Source: Oppiella nova (Eukaryota > Arthropoda > Arachnida > Sarcoptiformes > Oppiidae). Taken from it: a stretch of DNA of 49,970 nt. The translations under genes were made by a program, and so were the position numbers. The DNA is taken from NCBI GenBank assembly GCA_905397405.1, contig CAJPVJ010000057.1, positions 1-49,970 on the forward strand. The letters run 5' to 3'. Each line of letters opens with the position of its first letter. Positions within the stretch are counted from its first letter, which is position 1. This document shows positions 1 to 8,964 of the stretch, piece after piece. The notes under the pieces are model-generated. The model was not told the DNA's origin. It worked only from the letters and a program-made list of their open reading frames with translations, and did not search any database.

Positions 1-1175
1 GTACCCCATTTGGTCGTTATGCCGGTGGTCTTGCGCCAGTACGCGCAGATGACCTCGGTGCAATTCCAATTCAAGCATTGATACAACGTAATCCAACGGT
101 AGATTGGCAGCAAGTCGATGATGTGATCTATGGCTGTGCCAATCAAGCCGGTGAAGACAATCGTAATGTTGGGCGTATGTCAGCATTATTGGCAGCTGTG
201 CCATACCAAGTGCCAGCAACCACTGTGAACCGTCTATGTGGATCGTCACTGGATGCGATTGCCATGGCAGCTCGCGCCATTAAAGCCAATGAAGCAGATT
301 TAATCATTGCCGGTGGTGTAGAAAGCATGAGCCGTGCGCCCTATGTGATGGGTAAGTCGGACAGTGCTTTTGGACGCAGTCAAAAGATTGAAGACACCAC
401 CATGGGCTGGCGTTTTATCAATCCAAAACTCAAAGAATTGTATGGTGTGGACAGCATGCCACAAACCGCTGAAAACGTGGCAGAACAATTCAATATTAAC
501 CGTGGGGATCAAGATCAGTTTGCGCTAAACAGCCAACAACGTACTGCGGCAGCACAAGCTCAAGGCTTTTTCAAAAATGAGATTGTGCCTGTCACTATTC
601 CACAGCGTAAAGGCGATGCTTTGCTTGTGGATACCGATGAACATCCACGTGCATCAACCACTTTAGCCGCACTGACAAAACTCAAAGGTGTGGTCAAAGC
701 TGATGGTACGGTCACGGCGGGCAATGCCTCTGGGATTAATGATGGTGCAGCGGCGTTATTGATTGCTTCAGATGAAGCTGTAGAAAAATACCAATTAAAA
801 CCACGTGGCAAAATTATTGCAGCAACCACGGTGGGTGTTGAACCAAGAATTATGGGCTTTGCACCAGCGCCTGCAATCAAGAAACTGCTTAAACAAGCTG
901 ATCTTAGTTTAGCGCAAATGGATGTGATTGAACTGAATGAAGCTTTTGCTGCCCAAGCTTTGGCGGTAACCCGTGATTTAGGTTTGGCAGATGATGATGT
1001 ACGTGTCAATCCTAATGGTGGGGCGATTGCCTTAGGTCATCCTTTGGGTGCATCAGGTGCCAGATTGGTGACCACTGCCTTAAATCAACTTGAACAGATC
1101 AAAGGTGAATATGCCTTATGTTCAATGTGTATTGGGGTAGGGCAAGGTATTGCCTTGATTATTCAAATAACTTAA
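1..1175 (+). CDS. pcaF: 3-oxoadipyl-CoA thiolase, 5' end cut by the window
   Basis: Thiolase that splits 3-oxoadipyl-CoA with CoA into succinyl-CoA and acetyl-CoA, the last step of the beta-ketoadipate or phenylacetate pathway in the cytoplasm. The reading frame is open from base 3 (TPFGRYAGG), so the start lies outside the window; only about the first ten codons appear to be missing. Visible motifs are NRLCGSSLDAI with the acyl-accepting Cys, NEAFAAQ, GHPLGASGARL with the catalytic His, and the C-terminal CSMCIGVGQG with the second Cys, all intact. The phrases YGCANQAGEDNRNVGRM and DSMPQTAENVA are typical of the PcaF/PaaJ branch rather than of acetoacetyl-CoA thiolases. Sequence alone does not separate pcaF from paaJ; the upstream genes would decide. 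The stop lies inside the 3' end of the opposing LysR gene. Confidence 0.9.
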   Translation, partial: TPFGRYAGGLAPVRADDLGAIPIQALIQRNPTVDWQQVDDVIYGCANQAGEDNRNVGRMSALLAAVPYQVPATTVNRLCGSSLDAIAMAARAIKANEADLIIAGGVESMSRAPYVMGKSDSAFGRSQKIEDTTMGWRFINPKLKELYGVDSMPQTAENVAEQFNINRGDQDQFALNSQQRTAAAQAQGFFKNEIVPVTIPQRKGDALLVDTDEHPRASTTLAALTKLKGVVKADGTVTAGNASGINDGAAALLIASDEAVEKYQLKPRGKIIAATTVGVEPRIMGFAPAPAIKKLLKQADLSLAQMDVIELNEAFAAQALAVTRDLGLADDDVRVNPNGGAIALGHPLGASGARLVTTALNQLEQIKGEYALCSMCIGVGQGIALIIQIT

Positions 1176-2109
1176 CTTTATCAGATAAGTGATTATGTTG
1201 TATTAATTCAATATCCCAATCAGGAATTGTATCTAGACGAGCAATTAAAAAGTCTAAAAGTTTACGAATTTTTGAAAGATTTTTTGAATTCGCAGGAAAG
1301 ACGGCTCGTAAGCTGTAATTTAATAATGGAAAATCAGATAGGATGGCGGTAAGTTGGTTGTTCATTAAGTATTTATGGGCAACTAACGTAGGTAGACATA
1401 CTACCCCCCCTTCACTTAACGCAAAATCACGCAATAAATGAACTGATGAAGATACGATCTGTATATTTATCTCCATCTCTTTAAATTCATTATCATTTAA
1501 ATATTGAATTCTATTTCGAGTAGGGTAGCCAGAGTAATATCCAATTTGAATTTCTTTTAACTGTTCAGGAACTAGAATATGTTTAATATTCTGGAGATAC
1601 TTAGGTGAGCAACATAAGACACGATTGACATTAAATAGTTTACGTTCAATTAAGCTTTCACCTGTTGGAGGAAACATTTGAAAAACAATGTCAAAACCTT
1701 CTGCAATAGGATCAATAATTCGATCATTGACGACAATATCGATATCTAGATCAGGGTACTCTTTTAAAAAAGTAGCTAAAAAATGACCAAAATAATCTAT
1801 GGCAAAACCAGGTGCCATATGGATTCTCAGACGACCTTGCATTTTTGAAGTAGCATGTGCCATTTCATCAGCTAGTATTTCAAAACTTTTTATAAGCGAT
1901 GCGCACTCCCTATAATATTTTTCACCAATATCTGAAAGCCTTACGGAGCGGGTGCTACGGTGAAAAAGTGGCGCTTTAATAAAATTTTCTAGTTGTTGAA
2001 TTCGATTGCTAATTACTGATCGAGTTACTCCTAATTGTTCTGCAGCTTTAATAAAGCTGCCACTCTCAGCTACTCTTACAAATGCTTCCATGCATTGTAA
2101 TTTATCCAT
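1159..2109 (-). CDS. LysR-family transcriptional regulator
   Basis: A 316-residue LysR-type regulator of normal length. The N-terminus MDKLQCMEAFVRVAESGSF leads into a winged helix-turn-helix (residues ~1-60, with AAEQLGVTRSVISNRIQQLE as the recognition region), and the rest is the substrate-binding-like effector domain. The start follows the family pattern. Its 3' end overlaps the last 17 bases of the convergent thiolase gene. It faces away from the TonB receptor and hydrolase pair across a 786-bp gap; divergent LysR genes commonly control the neighbouring operon, so it may regulate that pair. This target is an inference. The effector is unknown. Confidence 0.92.
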   Translation of the reverse strand: MDKLQCMEAFVRVAESGSFIKAAEQLGVTRSVISNRIQQLENFIKAPLFHRSTRSVRLSDIGEKYYRECASLIKSFEILADEMAHATSKMQGRLRIHMAPGFAIDYFGHFLATFLKEYPDLDIDIVVNDRIIDPIAEGFDIVFQMFPPTGESLIERKLFNVNRVLCCSPKYLQNIKHILVPEQLKEIQIGYYSGYPTRNRIQYLNDNEFKEMEINIQIVSSSVHLLRDFALSEGGVVCLPTLVAHKYLMNNQLTAILSDFPLLNYSLRAVFPANSKNLSKIRKLLDFLIARLDTIPDWDIELIQHNHLSDKVKLFE

Positions 2110-2895
2110 TTCAGCGTTCCTCTAATAATTTCTTAATTTTGCTGGTAAAATTAAAATTTCTTAATTCCATAATAGCATTTGTTAGACTAAAATTTAGTTT
2201 GGAGTTTATTTACAAGTATAGGCGAAATCAGCAATATAATTTTAAGATGAACAAGCCTGTACCAAAAAAGCTATCTCACAATTAATTAATCTTCTTACAA
2301 CCACGCTTTTGATCAATCGCAGACATCTCTCGAACTGGTTGGACTCAAACAACCTATGATATACCGGATCAAAAGATAAACACACAAAATCAAAACTACT
2401 TAGACAAAGATTAATATTTAAAGTTTTATCAATTTTTTGAGACGATGGTAAAGCCTCATACCCCGATATAACTCTCACTTGCAATGGGAGCTTTAGAAAA
2501 TATGCTGAAAGTTGTCTATATATAGCCGAAATTGATAAAATGAATTTGGTTGAGCGCTTAAATTATTTTGTGTAAGTTACATTTTTATAAAGGATTAGTG
2601 GACGTGATAGCTATTTTAAATTATCTAAATTAGGCTCAAGATTACCTTTCAATTGAGTCTTAATCTTGTAATTTCATACAGTTTCCTCTGTAGCATAATT
2701 TTTAAGTTAGAAATGACAATAACCATAATTGTATGTTTTCAATAATTTTAAGTTGTTATATGAGCATTTTGGTGAAAATTTGTTTAAATCAAAGCAACTA
2801 TTAGTAGACTAAAATAATATAAGTATCTGATTAGTATTAAATAATAAATATGGCATTGAGTTTGCAGAAAGCAGATCATTTTCTAGGAAATGCAT
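2110..2895. other. long intergenic region between LysR gene and TonB-receptor operon
   Basis: 786 bp of AT-rich DNA that must hold the promoters of the divergent LysR gene and the receptor operon. Short frames on both strands have no start signals or recognisable domains and look like chance. An inverted repeat CAAGATTA / TAATCTTG lies near 2637-2670. I could not define a promoter or a LysR box with confidence. The length is unusual for a simple divergent promoter, so an unannotated small RNA or a decayed gene is possible. Confidence 0.4.
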
Positions 2896-5391
2896 ATGAA
2901 TATACTCACACCATCTATCTTGAAATCTTCAATATTTGTTCTGAGTGCTCTAACTAGTGCCATCGCAATTGCAAATGAAACACCACAAAAAAGTAATGAG
3001 GATATTGATGCTGTTACTTTAGCGTCAGTGGTCGTAACGGGAAGTCGCCGAGCTGTTAAAAGCCCGTTGGATACACCAGCACCTGTCGATATTTTGTCTG
3101 AAGAACAGTTGAAAAATACTGGAACGTCTGATTTATCTAAAGCACTAACAATTTTAGCACCGTCATTTACATTCCCTTTAGAACCAGCGGGTGCATTTGC
3201 TGCGCAAATACCAGCAGGAGCATCATTACGCGGTTTAGCCTCTGATCAGGTTTTAGTCTTGATTAATGGTAAGCGTCGCCATACAGGTGCAATATTTACT
3301 CGACAAAATTTAGCGAATGGTCGTGGTGCGGCATCTGTAGATTTAAGTTTAATTCCATTAAATGCAATTAAACGAGTTGAAATTTTGAGAGATGGTGCTG
3401 CTGCGCAGTATGGTTCAGATGCAATAGCAGGTGTGATTAATATCATACTCAAAGATGATGATGACCATGGTACAGCCTCTTATCGTTTTGGGCAGTTTTC
3501 ATCAGGTGAAGGCGAACAACATAAGTTATCATTATGGAAAGGATTTTCTTTGCCGAATGATGGAAGCTTAACCTTCGCCATTGAATATGGCAGTCAAGAT
3601 TATGCCAATAATACCAACCCAGATAACCGTAGATTCTATCCACAAAGTTATCCTAATGCGGAATATTTAGAAGCAAACTCACCATATCGTAATTGGCGTT
3701 TTGGTTCACCAAAGGTAAATGACCAAGTCAATTCAGTGTTAAATGGCGAATTACCACTTACCGATACGATTAAATTGTATGGTTTCGCAACTTATGGTTA
3801 TAAAGAAAGCGTTGGGCAAAACTTTTATCAGCCACCTTCAACCAATACAACTTTAAATCAAAACCCATATTATTTAGCACGTTATCCACATGGAAGAATC
3901 ACGACATCAGTATATTCATTGTATGACCATGCAATTACAGCGGGGTTGAAAGACAATGATTTTCTGGATGGAAAATTAGATTTCTCAGTGAATTATGGTC
4001 GTAATAAAGCAGCTCAACTTTATACTAATGGGATAAATCCAAGTTACGGTTATGACTCTCCATCTGAGTATAAAGTTGGCGAAAATATTAATGAACAAAG
4101 TAATGTGAACTTGGATTATCAAAAACAAATTGCTTTAGCATTTTTAAATGAGCCAATCACTTTTGCAACAGGTATAGCCTACCGTAAAGAACAATACCAA
4201 CAAATTGCAGGTGACCGAATTTCCTATACACGTGGTCCATACTTTAATCCTAGTCCAGTCATTGGCGTGGGTGTACCAGAGATTTATTCAGGTATTACTG
4301 ACCAAGATGAACGTAAGATATCAAGAAATGTATTTGGTGGATATGTTGATGTAGAAGCAAAAATCCTTCCTAAATTAGTTGCTGGGGCAGCTTTTAGAGC
4401 TGAAAATTATTCAGATTTTGGTAGTACTGCCAATGGGAAGTTGTCTTTAAAATATGATATTGACCCTAAAATTGCTGTGCGTAGTACTTATAGTACAGGT
4501 TATCGTGCACCCTCAATTACTCAGTTGGGTTTTTCTGCGTATAGTCGTCAAACTGTTTTACAAGCAAATGGTGAATATCAAGACGTTTCACAACGAACAT
4601 TATTGCCTGGAAGTGAAGCCGCTTTACTTTTAGGTGGTAAGGCTTTAGACCCAGAAAAGTCAAAAAATGCGTCTATTGGATTTGTGTTTAAACCCACACA
4701 AAATTTATCTGCGACTTTAGATCTATATCAAATTGATATAAAAGACAGAATTTTATTATCAGATAATATTACTGGAAATGTAATTAAAAATGCCTTTGCA
4801 GGTACCCCTTATGTCGAGATTAATAATGTCGCATTTTTTAATAACTTATTGGATACCCGAACTCGTGGTTTAGAAATTACTTCAAATTATCTGATGGATT
4901 TGGAGAAATATGGCAAGTTAAAGCTGAATTTAGGCTTTAGTACAAATCAAAACAAAATTACCAAGACACGTAATGCAATTACAGCCAAAGGTGAAATAAT
5001 TCCATTTGAATCAATTGCGGGGCGTAGTACGCAAGGAATTATTGAATCAGCATCACCTAAAAATAAGCTCACTTTAGGCGCAGATTGGCGTATTCACAAT
5101 TGGGATGTGACAGCACAACTTCGTCGTTATGGCGAATGGAGCACAGTTGATAGCACACGTCCAGCATTTGACCAAAATTTCTCAGAGCAATGGGTTGCAG
5201 ATTTAAATATTGGTTTTAAACCAGATGTTTTAAAAGGTTTACGTTTAGATATTGGTGCTTATAACTTATTCAACTCATTTCCAGATCATGCAAAAAATAC
5301 CAGTGTTGGTGGGGTAGTGAAATATAGTTTTAATGCACCTGAAGGGGGAAATGGAACATTCTTGTATAGCAAATTAAACTATGATTTCTAA
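2896..5391 (+). CDS. TonB-dependent outer-membrane receptor
   Basis: Outer-membrane gated transporter of about 830 residues, driven by TonB-ExbBD. A signal peptide (MNILTPSILKSSIFVLSALT, then AIAIANE) is followed by a TonB-box-like LASVVVTGSRR, the plug domain (residues ~45-170, with LINGKRR, RVEILRDGAAAQYGSDAIAGVINIIL) and a long beta-barrel ending in YSKLNYDF with the C-terminal Phe of barrel proteins. An in-frame ATG at 2890 abuts the AGGA, whereas ATG 2896 has it at a usable distance, so 2896 is chosen. The next gene starts 11 bp downstream and is co-transcribed. The substrate is not shown by sequence; pairing with a secreted esterase/lipase-type hydrolase suggests uptake of a product or ligand released by that enzyme rather than a classical siderophore. 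That is an inference. Confidence 0.93.
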   Translation: MNILTPSILKSSIFVLSALTSAIAIANETPQKSNEDIDAVTLASVVVTGSRRAVKSPLDTPAPVDILSEEQLKNTGTSDLSKALTILAPSFTFPLEPAGAFAAQIPAGASLRGLASDQVLVLINGKRRHTGAIFTRQNLANGRGAASVDLSLIPLNAIKRVEILRDGAAAQYGSDAIAGVINIILKDDDDHGTASYRFGQFSSGEGEQHKLSLWKGFSLPNDGSLTFAIEYGSQDYANNTNPDNRRFYPQSYPNAEYLEANSPYRNWRFGSPKVNDQVNSVLNGELPLTDTIKLYGFATYGYKESVGQNFYQPPSTNTTLNQNPYYLARYPHGRITTSVYSLYDHAITAGLKDNDFLDGKLDFSVNYGRNKAAQLYTNGINPSYGYDSPSEYKVGENINEQSNVNLDYQKQIALAFLNEPITFATGIAYRKEQYQQIAGDRISYTRGPYFNPSPVIGVGVPEIYSGITDQDERKISRNVFGGYVDVEAKILPKLVAGAAFRAENYSDFGSTANGKLSLKYDIDPKIAVRSTYSTGYRAPSITQLGFSAYSRQTVLQANGEYQDVSQRTLLPGSEAALLLGGKALDPEKSKNASIGFVFKPTQNLSATLDLYQIDIKDRILLSDNITGNVIKNAFAGTPYVEINNVAFFNNLLDTRTRGLEITSNYLMDLEKYGKLKLNLGFSTNQNKITKTRNAITAKGEIIPFESIAGRSTQGIIESASPKNKLTLGADWRIHNWDVTAQLRRYGEWSTVDSTRPAFDQNFSEQWVADLNIGFKPDVLKGLRLDIGAYNLFNSFPDHAKNTSVGGVVKYSFNAPEGGNGTFLYSKLNYDF

Positions 5392-5402
5392 GGAGATGTT
5401 CA

Positions 5403-6641
5403 ATGAAAATGCATATTTTAAATGCTGTTTTAGCATTGAGTTTACTTGTTTCACCTTTAACACAGGCAAAAACGTACCCAGAGAACTTGGTTGGGGATAG
5501 TTATTTATCCGATTTTTATGAGTGGGATCAAGAAATTCCTAAAGTATCAGGTACTTTACTTAAAATAGAGGATTTAACCCCCTCTTATATTGGTCAATCA
5601 AAAGCATCAGCTCAATATCGAATTTTATATTCATCGACTAGTGCTATAGATTCGAGTAAAGCATCTATTGTTTCGGGGGCATTATTCATTCCTCAAGGGA
5701 CGCCACCCAAAGGTGGATGGCCACTTTTAGTTTGGGGCCATGGAACTGTTGGTTTAGCTGATACATGTGCACCTTCTTGGGCTGGTCGTTTATATATCGG
5801 TGTTGAACATTTAGACAAATGGCTTGACGAAGGGTTTGCAGTGGTTGCAACAGATTATGAAGGCTTAGGAACGCAAGGCGCACATTGGCTAATTAACAAT
5901 CCAATGTTAGCCTATAACATGCTCGATAGTGCTACGGCAGTAATTCAAGCAAACTTAAAAATTGCGAATAAAGTGATTTTGTCAGGAGAATCACAAGGTG
6001 GGGCAGGAGCATTTGCTGCAGCTGCATATGCACCACAATATGCGCCAAAGCTCAATATTAAAGGTACGGTTGCAACGGGGGTTATTTATCGAGATCGAAA
6101 TGCAAATAAACAAGAGATCATTCGTTCTAATCCACATGAAGTTGTTACAGCAATTGCTTTACCGATGTATAGCTTCATCGCAGCACAAAGTTATAATCCA
6201 AAGTTGAAAACAGAGGATGTCTTTACTGAAAAAGCGTTGCCTTTCGTGGAGCGAGCAAGAAATACATGTATTATTACTTTACAACGTGATGTGACGAGTG
6301 CAGGTCTGACTTTTGCCAATGTATTAAAGGAAAAACCAAACGAGACTTATACTAAAACTATTGAAGAAATGCAGGAAAAATTTGGCTATTTTCCAACATT
6401 AAAAATTAACCATCCTGTATTTATTGCAACAGGTGCAAATGACAAAACACCCGATGTGAGAGGTCAGCTTAAATTAATGAAAGACAGTTGTCAGGCTGGT
6501 ACAATTATTGAAGGGCATATTTATGCAGGCTATGGGCATAGTGATGCTGTGCCTATCTCCATGAAAGATGCTGTTCCTTTTGCAAAAAAAGTTTTAGCAG
6601 ATCAGAAGATTAAGCCGATTTGTCAGCCTATTCTGGAGTAA
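5403..6641 (+). CDS. secreted alpha/beta hydrolase (secretory-lipase-like)
   Basis: A 412-residue exported serine hydrolase. The signal peptide MKMHILNAVLALSLLVSPLTQA is followed by an alpha/beta-hydrolase fold. Visible triad candidates are Ser197 in GESQGGAG, Asp347 in GANDKTPD and His379 in GYGHSDAV; the segment WGHGTVGLADTCAPS resembles the oxyanion region of LIP-type secretory lipases. A strong Shine-Dalgarno (AAGGAGATG) lies just before the start, 11 bp after the receptor gene, so the two form an operon. The likely role is hydrolysis of an ester in the periplasm or outside the cell, with the receptor taking up a product or related ligand. Known family members act on triglycerides and other esters; the substrate here cannot be read from sequence. 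A hairpin terminator follows at 6692. Confidence 0.88.
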   Translation: MKMHILNAVLALSLLVSPLTQAKTYPENLVGDSYLSDFYEWDQEIPKVSGTLLKIEDLTPSYIGQSKASAQYRILYSSTSAIDSSKASIVSGALFIPQGTPPKGGWPLLVWGHGTVGLADTCAPSWAGRLYIGVEHLDKWLDEGFAVVATDYEGLGTQGAHWLINNPMLAYNMLDSATAVIQANLKIANKVILSGESQGGAGAFAAAAYAPQYAPKLNIKGTVATGVIYRDRNANKQEIIRSNPHEVVTAIALPMYSFIAAQSYNPKLKTEDVFTEKALPFVERARNTCIITLQRDVTSAGLTFANVLKEKPNETYTKTIEEMQEKFGYFPTLKINHPVFIATGANDKTPDVRGQLKLMKDSCQAGTIIEGHIYAGYGHSDAVPISMKDAVPFAKKVLADQKIKPICQPILE

Positions 6642-6691
6642 TTTTTGAATCAATATATGCTTTTTTAAAAAGCGTGACTTGTTCATAAAGG

Positions 6692-6724
6692 AAATAGTAT
6701 TTAGCTCTTAAATGCTATTTTTTT
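6692..6724 (+). terminator. intrinsic terminator after the receptor-hydrolase operon
   Basis: A 12-bp stem (AAATAGTATTTA with TAAATGCTATTT, one T-G pair), 5-base loop and a run of T. It sits about 50 bp after the hydrolase stop and closes the operon. Confidence 0.75.
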
Positions 6725-6851
6725 GTTGATTTATTGTATTTAATTTTCATCTAACTAGTAATTAATGTTTTGATTAAAATGTATAATAATAGTACATTTA
6801 GAGAAAATGAACTAAAGAAAAACACTAGCTGGACCTACTCTTAGTTGTTTG

Positions 6852-7312
6852 ATGGAAGCACCAAAATTAGATCTAAAAATAAATAAATTTATTGCTTTAA
6901 TAATTTGTTTTTTAATAATAATTTGGTGTTTGTTGTATGGATATTATTTATAATGTTTTTATTGTTAATTATTGAGCGAGAGAATTTAACTAAAGAAGCA
7001 AAGTTTATGCTGTTTTTTGATATATCTGCTGGTGTTCGTTTACTTTTATATAAATCTAAGAAAAAAATATACTTAGCTAAACTGTATTGAATTTAATCTG
7101 ATGTATACTGAACTTTTTTAAAAGAAAATTTAGCTTTTAGAAAGTATAAGATTTAGAAATGAGAAACTTAAAACGTATTTATCCAAAAAGTATGATTTTT
7201 TAATTGCTAAGGATGTAATTAAAATGACTAAGACTCTAAAGCTTTCTATGAAGACTACTTAGGAGTTTATATTGAGTTTAATTACGAGAATAATTATTTT
7301 AGCCAGATATAA
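6852..7312 (+). pseudogene. decayed small gene upstream of the metallopeptidase, possibly an immunity-gene remnant
   Basis: Coding-like sequence is spread over different frames. Frame 1 runs from ATG 6852 to TAA 6951 (33 codons, with a hydrophobic helix FIALIICFLIIIW). A second frame continues from about 6905 to TGA 7088 with another hydrophobic stretch and then a basic region (LLLYKSKKKIYLAK). From 7134 the first frame is open again to 7262 (ESIRFRNEKLKTYLSKKYDF), and from 7232 the second frame runs to TAA 7310 (AFYEDYLGVYIEFNY). Low-complexity Lys/Tyr-rich composition is continuous across the shifts, suggesting one small membrane protein broken by indels. It ends just before the metallopeptidase gene. 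The immunity idea rests only on position and on a membrane segment; no homology was tested. Confidence 0.45.
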
Positions 7313-7332
7313 AAGGTGTGAGGTCTAATCTT

Positions 7333-8964
7333 GTGAATAAAATAATGTCTAGCCCTAAGAAAGATGCATTGTCTAAGAGTTGTTTAAGAGATTTTTCAGT
7401 ACATTTTAGACGGCCTTATGAAATTGGAAGACCGGTAGATGAATATAATGGTGAATTTGGTTTTGATTGGGTTCGAGATGAATATATATACCCTATTTTG
7501 ACAATAAAAGAAATAAAAGACCCTGTTATTTATGCATATAGTCATGATTTTACATTTTCATTATTGAAAGATAACTATGTTCGAAGTGTAAATAAAGAAA
7601 TTAGTTATCCTAACTATTTTCCCTCTTGGTTATCAATTTTTGCTTCTGGTTGTAAAGGTGTTTTGGGTAGTGAAGAAATAAATGCTCAAGGTGCAGTTCT
7701 TGATTTAGAAATACATCAAGATGTAATTGATGCATATTACCAAGATAAACTTACAGTCAATGGTACAGTTCTGATCTTTGAAGCATCTAATACCTCAATA
7801 AAAATTTCAACATTTAATAATAATCAACAGACAGATTATATTGAAGAACCTTTAAGTCGATTTATTGACTCAGAGCGTGTTAAGGTGAATTTAGGTACCA
7901 AAACTAGATATGCTTATAAAAAGAAAAAGGCAATAACAGTTCATTGTTTAGGAGATGTTTTAAAGCAAAATGAAAGTATTACTGTTATAGCAAAATGTGG
8001 CGAAAACAAAAAGGAAGTTGGCATAATTTATCTTTCCAGAAATGATCAAGTAATCACAAAAGGATTAGTGATTGTTGATGTAAAAGTAAATGGGGAAATA
8101 CTTAAAAGACCTGAAAATTACGAAAAAGCTTTAAAGTATAATATTTTTAATCAGTGCCTTATGGTTGTTCAAGTCCTTAAGACTGATATTTTTGATCTAG
8201 ATAGATTGTCGAAAACAGATGCTGAGGTAGGTGCTTTTGTAAAAAAATGGTGGACCAAAGAAATATCAGAAGCCTATGGTAAAAAATTTCTTGAGGTTTG
8301 TTCAAATACTCTAGAGCAAGAAAGTCAAAATAGCATAAGAAATAAAACGATTAACGTGGAAGAAGATTTGTCTCAAGAATTTCAACGCGAGTTAATTGAT
8401 CTATATGATAGGAAGAGAAAAGTAGAAGACAAGTTACTATCAATATATTCAGAAGTTGAGCAAAAGAATTATATTTTCTTTGCACCGATTTGTGTAAGTG
8501 AAACTCCAAAAACTGAAAATGTATATGATCCAATTTCAAAGAAAGAAATTAGCCAACCAGTGTGGATGAATGTTTTAGGTAGTGCTAGTTATAAACCTAA
8601 ATCAAAATTTTTGACTCCGAGAGTTAAAAAGATAGATATGAACTCTAAAGAAGCATTTAATGAGCTTAAATGGGCGAATACAGTTGCTGTATTTAAGGAT
8701 GCAATGGCGACCAAAGAAGGATTCCTAAAAACATTTTCTCATGAACTTTGCCATACATTTGGCTTGTTACATACATTTAATGTTCATGGGAACAAATTCA
8801 GATACCAGCAAGGCTATACAGATAATATTATGGACTACAGCTATACTGATGATGGTGAAACTTCAAAATTTAATAAAAGACAACTTGTGTTTAGAAAAGA
8901 TCAAGTTGATGAAATGTATACAATAAATAGCAAGGAAAAAATACTTGGTGATCATAATCATTAA
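7333..8964 (+). CDS. zinc metallopeptidase, T6SS-effector-like
   Basis: About 543 residues, no signal peptide. The C-terminal domain carries HELCHTFGLLH, encoded near 8740-8772 (HExxHxxGxxH, three zinc His plus the catalytic Glu), followed by NIMDYSY, which fits a Met-turn; this is the metzincin arrangement. The N-terminal part (RRPYEIGRPVDEYNGEFGFD) resembles a leader domain I associate with Acinetobacter proteins proposed as type VI secretion effectors; this is recall, not a search. Start: GTG 7333 has GAGG 9 bases upstream; GTG 7318 has none at a workable distance, and ATG 7345 is a further option. No vgrG, PAAR or intact immunity gene is adjacent, so it would be an orphan effector. A housekeeping peptidase is less likely given the missing export signal and the decayed flanks. 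Confidence 0.75.
   Translation: MNKIMSSPKKDALSKSCLRDFSVHFRRPYEIGRPVDEYNGEFGFDWVRDEYIYPILTIKEIKDPVIYAYSHDFTFSLLKDNYVRSVNKEISYPNYFPSWLSIFASGCKGVLGSEEINAQGAVLDLEIHQDVIDAYYQDKLTVNGTVLIFEASNTSIKISTFNNNQQTDYIEEPLSRFIDSERVKVNLGTKTRYAYKKKKAITVHCLGDVLKQNESITVIAKCGENKKEVGIIYLSRNDQVITKGLVIVDVKVNGEILKRPENYEKALKYNIFNQCLMVVQVLKTDIFDLDRLSKTDAEVGAFVKKWWTKEISEAYGKKFLEVCSNTLEQESQNSIRNKTINVEEDLSQEFQRELIDLYDRKRKVEDKLLSIYSEVEQKNYIFFAPICVSETPKTENVYDPISKKEISQPVWMNVLGSASYKPKSKFLTPRVKKIDMNSKEAFNELKWANTVAVFKDAMATKEGFLKTFSHELCHTFGLLHTFNVHGNKFRYQQGYTDNIMDYSYTDDGETSKFNKRQLVFRKDQVDEMYTINSKEKILGDHNH

Noticed and set aside
560-1009. 149-codon minus-strand frame inside the thiolase gene
   Set aside because: Shadow of a strongly conserved plus-strand gene.
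2242-2484. Minus-strand 80-codon frame in the LysR-receptor gap
   Set aside because: No start signal or domain; residue use looks like chance.
6905-7090. 61-codon frame as an independent membrane-protein gene
   Set aside because: No ribosome site, and the coding-like signal continues in other frames on both sides; it fits better as part of a decayed gene.
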